Assembly: GCA_030040265.1 (NCBI GenBank)
Contig: JASHUB010000062.1
Span: 1-10,062, forward strand
Reading direction: 5' to 3'
Length of the DNA: 10,062 bases
Source: Microcaldota archaeon
Lineage (GTDB): Archaea > Micrarchaeota > Micrarchaeia > Micrarchaeales > CABMGC01
Both the position numbers and the translations under genes were made by a program. Shown one piece after another: positions 1-5,860 of this stretch. Numbering within the stretch: position 1 is the first letter of the stretch; the number at the start of each line of letters is the position of its first letter. The notes beneath the pieces were generated by a model. It was not told the DNA's origin, did not search any database, and was given only the letters and a program-made list of their open reading frames with translations.

Positions 1-1
1 T

Positions 2-634
2 TACATGCTTTACCGCGGATACAGCCTGAAGGAGGCGAGGAGACGTGCGGCCGCCGCGCTCGCGCGCGTGAAGATAGGGAAGTACGCAGACGTGCAGAGC
101 CAGCACCTCTCAGGCGGCACGAAGAGGAAGGCGATGGTCGCTACCGTCCTGGCTGCCGGCGCAGACGTGATGTTCCTGGACGAGCCGACCACAGGTCTGG
201 ACCCGATATCCAGGGCGGAGCTCTGGACCCTGCTCAACGACCTGAAGAGGGACCACTTCGTTTTCCTGACGACGCACTATCTCGAGGAGGCCGAGAGGCT
301 GGCGGACAGGGTGGGCGTCATAGACAACGGCAGGCTTCTCGCGATGGGCACGCTGGACGAGCTCCGCAGGAAGATAAAGCACGAGTACAGCGTCAGGATA
401 ATAGGCAAGGGCGCGCACGTCAAGCCCAGAGAGGGAGAGGTGGTCGTCGGGGTCGACGGCCAGAGGCAGATACTCACCAGCGAGAGGGAGGCGAACAGGA
501 TATCTAAGGGTCTCATCGCGAAGGGCATACGCTTCTCGAGCAGCCCAATCTCGCTGGAGGAGATATTCTATTACATAGTCAAGCGGCCTATAGAGGGCGG
601 AGAGGAGAAGGAGGAGGAAAGTGGCTGGTACTAG
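2..634 (+). CDS. ABC-2 type exporter, ATP-binding subunit (5' truncated)
   Basis: ATPase of an ABC exporter, DrrA/CcmA-like subfamily, which would power the membrane partner encoded next. The reading frame is open to the window edge and the Walker A motif is absent, so the true start lies upstream; the methionine codon at position 5 is internal. Counting from that methionine, the signature LSGGTKRK is at about 35-42, Walker B with catalytic glutamate VMFLDEP at 55-61, the D-loop GLDP at 64-67 and the switch histidine in TTHYLEE at 91. The C-terminal extension ending in SLEEIFYYIV is typical of drug/lipid/polysaccharide exporter ATPases. The gene ends inside the permease gene (14-nt overlap), so the two are co-translated. 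The substrate cannot be read from the sequence. Confidence 0.93.
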   Translation, partial: YMLYRGYSLKEARRRAAAALARVKIGKYADVQSQHLSGGTKRKAMVATVLAAGADVMFLDEPTTGLDPISRAELWTLLNDLKRDHFVFLTTHYLEEAERLADRVGVIDNGRLLAMGTLDELRRKIKHEYSVRIIGKGAHVKPREGEVVVGVDGQRQILTSEREANRISKGLIAKGIRFSSSPISLEEIFYYIVKRPIEGGEEKEEESGWY

Positions 635-1376
635 GAAGAAGAGCTTCTGGAGCCAGATTCTGGCGTCGGTGCTAGTCAACGCAGTCTATCCGATGGAGAA
701 CATGCCGGTCATGCTGATAAACTCCATGCTGGCGCCCTTCGCGTTCCTCCTTGTCATCTACTTCGTCAGTTCTGGCACGCTGCTCACCGTAGCGATAGTC
801 GGCGCGTTCGTGATGACGATGGTGTCGGCGGGCATGGCCCTCCAGTCGGACCTGTCGCACCTGAAGAACGACATGCGCTTCCAGGACATGGTCGTGAGCT
901 CTCCGACCTCTGCGCTCACTTACATACTCGGCATGGGCCTCGCAGAGCTGATATACTTCCTGCCCAACATAGTCATCCTCACGATACTGGCGGCGCTGTT
1001 CGCGCACGTCACCGCCGTGGGCGCGCTCGTCATAGCGGCTGTGATGCTGCTGATGTTCGCATTCGCGATATCGCTGTCCTTCCTGCTCTCCACGTTCACC
1101 GTAGACATAATCCAGAGCTGGGCATTCACCGGAATGGTGTCCACGCTTCTCTCGACGCTGCCCCCTGTCTACTACCCGATAACGTACATACCGCTGCCGT
1201 GGAGGTATCTCGCATACCTCTCGCCCACGACTTACGCCGCACAGATAGCGCAGTCCGCGACCGGTTTCCTGGCGGTCTCGCCGCTGCACCTTGCTTTCGA
1301 CTGGACGATCCTGATACTAGCGTCTGTCGTGATGATCGTGGTGGCTGCGAAGAAGACGAGATGGAGGGAGCCTTAA
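621..1376 (+). CDS. ABC-2 type exporter, permease subunit
   Basis: Integral membrane partner of the preceding ATPase; 251 aa is a normal length for a DrrB-like ABC-2 permease. Six hydrophobic segments are visible at about residues 28-50, 53-75, 99-130, 133-158, 166-190 and 224-243, with a short basic N-terminus (AGTRKKS) and a basic C-terminus (KKTRW), consistent with both ends in the cytoplasm. The GTG start is chosen because a strong purine-rich Shine-Dalgarno (GGAGGAGG, about 610-617) sits just upstream. Translation overlaps the ATPase end by 14 nt. The stop codon lies in a TTAA palindrome shared with the convergent DHFR gene. The exported substrate is unknown. Confidence 0.9.
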   Translation: MAGTRKKSFWSQILASVLVNAVYPMENMPVMLINSMLAPFAFLLVIYFVSSGTLLTVAIVGAFVMTMVSAGMALQSDLSHLKNDMRFQDMVVSSPTSALTYILGMGLAELIYFLPNIVILTILAALFAHVTAVGALVIAAVMLLMFAFAISLSFLLSTFTVDIIQSWAFTGMVSTLLSTLPPVYYPITYIPLPWRYLAYLSPTTYAAQIAQSATGFLAVSPLHLAFDWTILILASVVMIVVAAKKTRWREP

Positions 1377-1837
1377 GCTTTCCTCTCGTATGTCACGTGC
1401 TCGAAGTCGCTGAACGCCTGCCTCGAGCGGATCCTCCATTCGCTCTTGTCTATCTCTGGGAAGAACTTGTCGCCGTCGAACTCTCCCTTCATGTAAGAAA
1501 CGTAAAGCCTGTCGACCAGCGGTATCGTCTGCCTGTAAAGGTTCTCGCCTCCGACTATGAACGCTGCGTTCCCATAAGCCTGCGCCTTCGCGAGCGCCTC
1601 GTCGATGCTCCTGCAGACGTCGACGCCTGATGCCTTGCGCATGGTCTTGCTGACTACTATGTTGTGCCTGTCCGGCAGGGCGCGTCCTATGGACTCGTAG
1701 GTCTTCCTGCCCATTATCACAGTGTTGCCGTTCGTTATGTTCCTGAACATTATCGATTCCGACTTGACTCTCCAGGGCATCTTGTTCTCCCTTCCAATCA
1801 CGCCCTTTTTCGTCATCGAGACCAGTATGGACAGCAT
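1373..1837 (-). CDS. folA: Dihydrofolate reductase
   Basis: Reduces dihydrofolate (or a related dihydropterin) to the tetrahydro form with NADPH, in the cytoplasm. At 154 aa it is a full-length single-domain DHFR. The N-terminal strand is followed by the Met20-type loop GVIGRENKMPW (12-22). Glu27 sits where E. coli has Asp27. The NADPH-binding GRKTYESIG is at 43-51, LPDRHNIVVS at 55-63 and the glycine pair in IVGGENLYR at 94-102. The ATG start lies 12 nt downstream of the RimK-like gene with no room for a separate TATA box, so the two are probably one transcript. DHFR is patchy in archaea, being absent where tetrahydromethanopterin replaces folate, so its presence suggests folate use. Its TAA overlaps the permease stop. 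Confidence 0.95.
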   Translation of the reverse strand: MLSILVSMTKKGVIGRENKMPWRVKSESIMFRNITNGNTVIMGRKTYESIGRALPDRHNIVVSKTMRKASGVDVCRSIDEALAKAQAYGNAAFIVGGENLYRQTIPLVDRLYVSYMKGEFDGDKFFPEIDKSEWRIRSRQAFSDFEHVTYERKA

Positions 1838-1849
1838 GCAACCACGATA

Positions 1850-2752
1850 TTACTTCTTAATCTTGGTAATTAAATGCTTTACTATGTGGCCGGCGGGATT
1901 TATCTTCGTTGCCTGCTTGAACCCCTGCCACGAGATGGTTGGGTTCGCCTCGAGGACGTAGTAGCCGTCCTTTGTCTCGGCGATGTCTATTCCGGCGTAT
2001 TCGAGACCAAGCGCCTCTGTGGTCTTGAGCGCTATCTCCTTCATCTCAGCGTTGAGCTTCGCCGGCAGAGGCGTTGCGCCCTGCGCGATGTTGCTCTTCC
2101 AGTCGACGCCTTTCCTGAACTCGCCGCCTATAACCTGGTCTCCGACCACGATTATGCGGTAGTCCCCGCCGCCCTTCTTCTCCAGGAACTTCTGGACGTA
2201 CATAGGCTTGCTCAGGTTTGTGAAGTAGCTGAATATGTGCATCGCGACGTCCGCGTCGTTGACCCTGAAGACCCCGAAGCCCATCGCGCCCCTGAGCTGC
2301 TTGATGACCGCCTCCTTGAAGTCCTTAACGGCGTTGTACGCCACGAACATGTTCTCCGAGGACTCCGTCTCGGGCACGAGTATGCCCTTCTTCGACAGGA
2401 GTATGAACGAGTAGAGCTTGTCGCTTGCGCACAGCCAGCTGTTCAGGCTGTTTATCACTGGAATGCCGTTCTCTTCCATAGCCCTTACGGACCATAGTCT
2501 GGATCCGAACTGTTCGAAGTCCTTTATGAAACCGAGGTGCCTGAGCACCGCGCCGTCGACATCGACGTCCTCGCGCTTGTCCCGCGAGACAATCTGTGTG
2601 AGCTTGATGCCACCCTTGCCTATGCGTATGCCCATGTTGTCCACATAGACGTTCCGCGGCTTGTGCCCGAGCGCGCTGATTGCCTCTTCTAGGTCTACGA
2701 TGTCCCTGTTGTTGTACTCGACCTCGTATGGTCTTATCAGCCCTATGTCCAT
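1850..2752 (-). CDS. RimK-like ATP-grasp amino-acid ligase
   Basis: ATP-grasp ligase of the RimK/LysX/MptN/CofF group, which attaches glutamate or another amino acid to a carboxylate through an acyl-phosphate. It is 300 aa, the usual size. The N-terminal preATP-grasp part includes NSLNSWLCASDKLYS (101-115). The glycine-rich ATP loop is RGAMGFGV (154-161). Further conserved pieces are GGDYRIIVVGD (195-205), NIAQGATPLP (221-230), the metal-ligand segment GIDIAE (254-259) and VLEANPTISW (266-275). The substrate is not fixed by sequence: RimK (protein tail), LysX (lysine carrier), MptN/CofF (pterin or F420 glutamylation) are all possible. Lying 12 nt before DHFR, a folate or pterin glutamylation role is attractive but inferred. 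The start is 17 nt from the tRNA 3' end, with a GTGAT ribosome-binding-like stretch between. Confidence 0.85.
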   Translation of the reverse strand: MDIGLIRPYEVEYNNRDIVDLEEAISALGHKPRNVYVDNMGIRIGKGGIKLTQIVSRDKREDVDVDGAVLRHLGFIKDFEQFGSRLWSVRAMEENGIPVINSLNSWLCASDKLYSFILLSKKGILVPETESSENMFVAYNAVKDFKEAVIKQLRGAMGFGVFRVNDADVAMHIFSYFTNLSKPMYVQKFLEKKGGGDYRIIVVGDQVIGGEFRKGVDWKSNIAQGATPLPAKLNAEMKEIALKTTEALGLEYAGIDIAETKDGYYVLEANPTISWQGFKQATKINPAGHIVKHLITKIKK

Positions 2753-2769
2753 AGCATCACAAGAATGAA

Positions 2770-2866
2770 TGCCGCAAGTCGGATTTGAACCGACAGTCTT
2801 CCCGTATCTGCACCCTAATTTAGGTTTGCTTCAGCGGGACGCTTACCCGGATTAAGCTATTGCGGC
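2770..2866 (-). tRNA. tRNA-Phe (anticodon GAA) with a 23-nt intron
   Basis: The minus strand folds as a complete tRNA: acceptor stem GCCGCAA/TTGCGGC with discriminator A, D-stem GCTT/AAGC, anticodon stem TCCCG/CGGGA, a 5-nt variable region, and T-stem GTCGG/CCGAC closing the loop TTCAAAT. CCA is not encoded. The anticodon stem encloses 30 nt; removing 23 nt between positions 37 and 38 leaves the loop CTGAAGA with anticodon GAA (Phe) and a 74-nt mature tRNA. The gene is flanked by an endonuclease gene 11 nt upstream and a protein gene 17 nt downstream, so processing by RNase P and RNase Z would separate tRNA from mRNA. Confidence 0.95.
2806..2828 (-). other. tRNA-Phe intron at position 37/38
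   Basis: A 23-nt archaeal-type intron, removed by the tRNA splicing endonuclease at a bulge-helix-bulge. CTG of the anticodon loop can pair with CAG near the intron 3' end. This leaves 3-nt bulges AG^C and AT^A with cleavage after the second base, as expected. The central helix has only three good pairs (the fourth would be A-G) and the outer helix is ACC/GGT, so the motif is a relaxed form. The intron encodes nothing. Confidence 0.85.
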
Positions 2867-2877
2867 AGATTTTGACG

Positions 2878-3543
2878 CTACTTACTTGAGGTTTTGTATT
2901 TATATAGGCTTTTATATTTCTTCACTTTATCTTTGTGCTTGTCGTTGGAGCTCCCAATTTCTTTAAACCATAAATCAAGCATCTTTTTACCATATACTGC
3001 GATAGTGTACTCTACATTGTACTTTGGATTCTTCCAAGCTCTCAGGCGAGCCCTAAATCCCCGCGAGGTTAGGAGGTCTGCTAATTGATAGGCCAACCCT
3101 TTACTTATCGTAGTTATCTCTATCGTGGGATAAATCGCTTCTTTGTATGTTTTCTTACTAAAGAACACGGTGCCATCAGTATCGAAAATCCCTCTTATGG
3201 TAAGTTTCGTGTAGCGCCAACCTCGATCAATTATCGGTTGGGGTATAGTCACTACTTTCGCCTTTCCTGCTCCGGATGGAAGACCTAGCGACACGAGATA
3301 ATCAAATGCTTCTTTTTTCTGAAGCCTAAAGCGCAGAGAACCGCTATGGATGGTTAGGGGATATGGTTGCTTACCAAAAAGTGCATACGCGCGTTTAGAC
3401 AAATAAGTTAGATAGGCGTAGTCTAAATGGGGATGTCCTACTAGTTCAACGCGATATCTTGAACCGTCCGTCCACATATTGCCGTCACCTATCATCGCTC
3501 CCACAAACTCGCATAGTTCAGGGGTAATCGATTGGCGCACCAT
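2878..3543 (-). CDS. LAGLIDADG homing endonuclease, free-standing, two-motif
   Basis: A site-specific homing endonuclease that would make a double-strand break at a long target and spread by repair copying. The 221-aa protein has two LAGLIDADG motifs in one chain: FVGAMIGDG (13-21, Asp20 catalytic) and IRGIFDTDG (116-124, Asp123 catalytic), so it should act as a pseudo-dimeric monomer. The C-terminus is very basic (KHKDKVKKYKSLYKYKTSSK). No intein splice residues surround it and it is not inside the tRNA intron. Base composition is clearly AT-richer and third codon positions more mixed than in its neighbours, marking recent acquisition. I chose the ATG at 3543 because a TATA-like box is centred 26 nt upstream, fitting a leaderless mRNA; a TTG at 3558 would add five residues. 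Both catalytic motifs look intact. Confidence 0.9.
   Translation of the reverse strand: MVRQSITPELCEFVGAMIGDGNMWTDGSRYRVELVGHPHLDYAYLTYLSKRAYALFGKQPYPLTIHSGSLRFRLQKKEAFDYLVSLGLPSGAGKAKVVTIPQPIIDRGWRYTKLTIRGIFDTDGTVFFSKKTYKEAIYPTIEITTISKGLAYQLADLLTSRGFRARLRAWKNPKYNVEYTIAVYGKKMLDLWFKEIGSSNDKHKDKVKKYKSLYKYKTSSK
2898..2906 (-). promoter_or_regulatory. TATA box of tRNA-Phe, inside the endonuclease gene
   Basis: On the minus strand this reads TATATAAAT, centred about 36 nt before the tRNA 5' end. Archaeal transcription starting about 26 nt after the TATA centre would begin near 2876, giving a leader of about 10 nt. The box lies within the last codons of the endonuclease gene, whose stop is at 2878-2880. 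It is assigned from sequence and spacing only. Confidence 0.6.
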
Positions 3544-3564
3544 AATGGGATACGACAAGGCAAG

Positions 3565-3573
3565 ATTATTATA
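3565..3573 (-). promoter_or_regulatory. TATA-like box of the homing endonuclease gene
   Basis: Minus strand TATAATAAT, centred 26 nt upstream of the ATG at 3543. This spacing puts the transcription start on the start codon itself and supports a leaderless transcript and the shorter start. It lies in the 95-bp divergent gap shared with the helicase gene. Confidence 0.5.
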
Positions 3574-3638
3574 CGTTCCTTTGTCGTTAGAGAAACCCTT
3601 TTAGCTGTGAAATTGCATAGCATAGCAGCAGGGGTCGC

Positions 3639-5207
3639 ATGGCGGTTGACGATAGATGGAAGGCCCTGGGTAACTCGACCGGCTTCATGAATCTGGACGG
3701 CATAGAGTACAGGGAGTACCAGTACAACATAATACAGAGCGTGCTCAGGCACGGCAACTCCCTAGTTGTCCTGCCGACAGGGCTCGGCAAGACGTTCATA
3801 GGAGCGGCGGTGATAGCTGACTGCCTTTCGAAGGGCGGAAAGGCGATGATACTTGCGCCTACAAAGCCGCTCGCCGAGCAGCACCACGGCACGATATCGA
3901 AGATGCTCAAGCTGAGGGATGACGAGCTCTTCCTGCTCGTCGGATCCGCGAAGAAGAAGGAGAGGAAGGAGAAGGAGAACACGGCGAAGGTTGTGGTTGC
4001 GACTCCGCAGACGGTCGCGAACGACATGCGCGCCGGACTGCTCTCGCTCGACGGCTTCAGGGTCGTGGTCATAGACGAGTGCCACAAGGCAGTGGGGAAG
4101 TACGCCTACACTTACATAGCGAACGAGTCCGTGCTGAAGGGAGTCGACATACTTGGATTGACCGCGTCGCCAGGAGGCGACCGCGACAAGATAGGCAAGC
4201 TCGTCAGCTCGCTCAGCATAAAGCACATCGAGGCACGGGTTTCGACGGACCCAGATGTGGAGGCGTACGTGATGCCCAAATACATGCACGTGGTCAACGT
4301 TGACCTGAGCAGCAGGGTAAAACAATTGTCTGAGCTGCTCAAGCCGATAATGGCGGAGAACCTGCTGATCCTGAGCAGGATGGGCCTCAACCCGTTCAAG
4401 AAGGCCGACAGCATACCGAAGGGCAGGCTCATACAGATGGGCAGGGACATCGAGAAGCTGCAGGCGAAGAACTACAAGTTCGCGGCGATGGCCAGCTACG
4501 TGAAGCTGCTCAACCTGTCGCACATGTACGACCTGCTGCAGAGCGAGGGAATATACCCGTTCACCGCCTACATCGAGAGCATAGAGCAGCGCGACAAGAG
4601 GTCGAGGGCCGTGGAGCAGCTCATGCGCAACGGCAACATAGTCGCCGCGAGGCAGTTCGCAATCGAGGCGCAGAAGAACGGCGAAGAGCACCCGAAGGTG
4701 CTAGCTGTCCTCGACGTCCTGAAGGACCACCGCGGGAAGAACTGCATCATCTTCGCACAGTACCGCTCCACCATCAAGATGCTCATAGAGTTCCTGCGCA
4801 ACAACGGCTTCACGGCCATGCCTTTCGTCGGGAAGAAGGACGGCGTGACGCAGGACCAGCAGAAGAGGGTCATCGAGGACTTCCGCGCGCGGAAGTTCGA
4901 CGTCCTCGTCGCGAGCTCGATAGGCGAGGAGGGACTCGACATACCGAACGTAGACCTCGTCATCTTCTACGAGCCCATACCGAACGAGATACGCAACATC
5001 CAGCGTCGCGGAAGGACAGGGAGGTTCAGGTCCGGAGACGTCTACATACTCGTCGCGAAGGACACCAAGGATCAGATCTATATGTACATCTCCGGAAGGA
5101 GGGAGAGGAAGATGTTCGAGATAATAAAGAGTATCAACAGGGGCCTCGCGCAGCAGAGGACTCCCGGCGAGAGCATCGGCGCGGGGCAGAGCAGGCTTGG
5201 CACGTGA
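3639..5207 (+). CDS. Hef/FANCM-type superfamily 2 helicase without nuclease domain
   Basis: DNA helicase/translocase of the Hef-FANCM-Mph1 group, which remodels stalled replication forks and branched DNA. The 522-aa protein contains the whole motor: QYNIIQ region (28-33), Walker A PTGLGKT (46-52), motif Ia APTKPLAEQ (73-81), motif II DECH (146-149), motif III TAS (175-177), motif IV FAQYR (372-376), motif V GEEGLDIPNVD (429-439) and motif VI QRRGRTGR (455-462). The long helical stretch between the two RecA folds (about 200-345) matches the insert typical of this family. Euryarchaeal Hef usually continues into an ERCC4/XPF nuclease plus HhH domain of roughly 200 more residues; here the protein stops just after the second RecA fold. 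The ATG follows GGGG at 3631-3634. CTTTTAG at about 3598-3604 may be its TATA box. Confidence 0.9.
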   Translation: MAVDDRWKALGNSTGFMNLDGIEYREYQYNIIQSVLRHGNSLVVLPTGLGKTFIGAAVIADCLSKGGKAMILAPTKPLAEQHHGTISKMLKLRDDELFLLVGSAKKKERKEKENTAKVVVATPQTVANDMRAGLLSLDGFRVVVIDECHKAVGKYAYTYIANESVLKGVDILGLTASPGGDRDKIGKLVSSLSIKHIEARVSTDPDVEAYVMPKYMHVVNVDLSSRVKQLSELLKPIMAENLLILSRMGLNPFKKADSIPKGRLIQMGRDIEKLQAKNYKFAAMASYVKLLNLSHMYDLLQSEGIYPFTAYIESIEQRDKRSRAVEQLMRNGNIVAARQFAIEAQKNGEEHPKVLAVLDVLKDHRGKNCIIFAQYRSTIKMLIEFLRNNGFTAMPFVGKKDGVTQDQQKRVIEDFRARKFDVLVASSIGEEGLDIPNVDLVIFYEPIPNEIRNIQRRGRTGRFRSGDVYILVAKDTKDQIYMYISGRRERKMFEIIKSINRGLAQQRTPGESIGAGQSRLGT

Positions 5208-5372
5208 GCCAGGAACGAAATCGGACTTTTGGGACGTTATTCTTCGTTTAGTTAACGGAGGAGGCAGCAGTCGGAGTTCTACTATGCCGCTTCTTCGACG
5301 ACAGACTTGTCGACGGAGTATCCGCTGTCGGGCACCGTCGTTAACCTCTAAGTTAACAGAATCTTACGAAAG

Positions 5373-5382
5373 CTTTTTAAAG
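5373..5382 (+). promoter_or_regulatory. Distal TATA box upstream of the 119-aa gene
   Basis: CTTTTTAAAG preceded by CGAAAG, resembling an archaeal BRE plus TATA element. Predicted initiation is near 5403, on the right arm of the 12-bp inverted repeat. The core is nearly palindromic, so it could also fire leftwards into the intergenic stretch. Confidence 0.5.
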
Positions 5383-5425
5383 TAAAAAATGGCTTGTCGT
5401 CGAAGAGCAAATCTTCCGCAATTAG

Positions 5426-5434
5426 CTTTAAATA
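5426..5434 (+). promoter_or_regulatory. Proximal TATA box of the 119-aa gene
   Basis: CTTTAAATA, a near-consensus archaeal TATA element. Initiation about 26 nt downstream (near 5456) leaves a leader of about 20 nt that contains the Shine-Dalgarno at 5465-5471. Confidence 0.6.
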
Positions 5435-5476
5435 TCAGAAAACGCAGAAAGGAATTAGGGGTTGGGAGGTGGATGC

Positions 5477-5836
5477 ATGGGGATCTGGGCAAGACAAAAG
5501 ATGTTTGAGGGGGGTGGCGATGCCGCCCATGGCGCCCTGCGCGATAGTTTCAGGGCACCAAGGACAGCGCCGAAGACGGACACGTATCACGGAATGGGAG
5601 AGCCGCAACTCATCCGCGAACTGGCAAGGAGCCCGGCGGTCGTGATGAGCGAGCTGCGTGCACGGGCGCTCGATGACCCGGCCAGAAGGCCCATAGTCAA
5701 GAGCGTCCTGGGCCAGTACGCCAGGGTTGGGCGCAACAGGCTCGCACGCAGGGCCGGAAGGGTCGTTGAGGAGATAATGGCCGTGGACATGCTCGAGATC
5801 CTCGGCGGCAGGGAAGGGGGACTCGCGTCACCATAA
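5477..5836 (+). CDS. Orphan basic helical protein, 119 aa
   Basis: I do not recognise this protein. The ATG at 5477 is preceded by a strong Shine-Dalgarno, GGAGGTG (5465-5471), five bases away, and by two TATA boxes, so expression looks well supported; a TTG at 5462 would lie upstream of that Shine-Dalgarno and is unlikely. The first 40 residues are glycine/proline-rich and probably flexible. Residues 42-110 look helical and arginine-rich (IRELARS, VMSELRARALDD, RNRLARRAGRVVEEIMAVDMLEIL), with alternating acidic and basic faces suggesting a small helical bundle that could bind nucleic acid or another protein. There is no signal peptide, membrane segment or cysteine pair. High third-position GC matches the native genes. 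The stop is followed within 1 nt by a 7-bp hairpin. Confidence 0.7.
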   Translation: MGIWARQKMFEGGGDAAHGALRDSFRAPRTAPKTDTYHGMGEPQLIRELARSPAVVMSELRARALDDPARRPIVKSVLGQYARVGRNRLARRAGRVVEEIMAVDMLEILGGREGGLASP

Positions 5837-5837
5837 C

Positions 5838-5858
5838 GATACCACGGGACATGGTATC
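5838..5858 (+). terminator. 7-bp hairpin directly after the 119-aa gene
   Basis: GATACCA and TGGTATC form a perfect 7-bp stem around a 7-nt loop, one base after the TAA. There is no T-run, so intrinsic termination is not clear; it may instead protect the mRNA 3' end. Confidence 0.4.
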
Positions 5859-5860
5859 TG

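Larger units (their letters stand above)
5208..5476. other. Intergenic stretch with inverted repeats and GTTAAC motifs
   Basis: No convincing gene is seen in these 269 bp. The stretch holds three GTTAAC copies (5251-5256, 5340-5345, 5352-5357). A perfect 12-bp inverted repeat, TCTTCGACGACA (5292-5303) against TGTCGTCGAAGA (5395-5406), has its left arm partly inside a small hairpin CGACA-GACT-TGTCG (5299-5312). Two TATA boxes serve the downstream gene. A frame open for 31 codons (5256-5348) has coding-like composition but no usual start codon. The stretch may hold a regulatory region, an unrecognised small RNA or a gene remnant. Confidence 0.5.

Noticed and set aside
672..1289. Long antisense frame within the permease gene, and similar long antisense frames in the helicase and DUF929-like genes.
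   Set aside because: They are arginine/histidine/valine-rich mirror frames produced by the high third-position GC of real genes on the other strand.
2770..3543. Possibility that the endonuclease is encoded inside a long tRNA intron or that the tRNA is split.
   Set aside because: The tRNA is complete and contiguous at 2770-2866 with only a 23-nt intron; the endonuclease lies wholly upstream of its 5' end.
2770..3640. A tRNA-targeted integrated element with attachment-site duplication.
   Set aside because: Integrases usually use the tRNA 3' end, which here abuts a native gene. No duplicated tRNA segment is seen on the far side of the endonuclease, and no integrase is present.
5197..5385. A 62-codon plus-strand frame overlapping the helicase end.
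   Set aside because: Low-complexity Ser/Arg composition, no Shine-Dalgarno or promoter, and codon use unlike native genes.
5389..5508. A 39-codon frame starting ATG at 5389, whose ALNIRKRRKELG resembles the start of an XRE-type helix-turn-helix.
   Set aside because: Its ATG lies upstream of the expected start site of the nearest TATA box, the helix-turn-helix pattern is not continued, and it overlaps the leader and start of the well-supported 119-aa gene.
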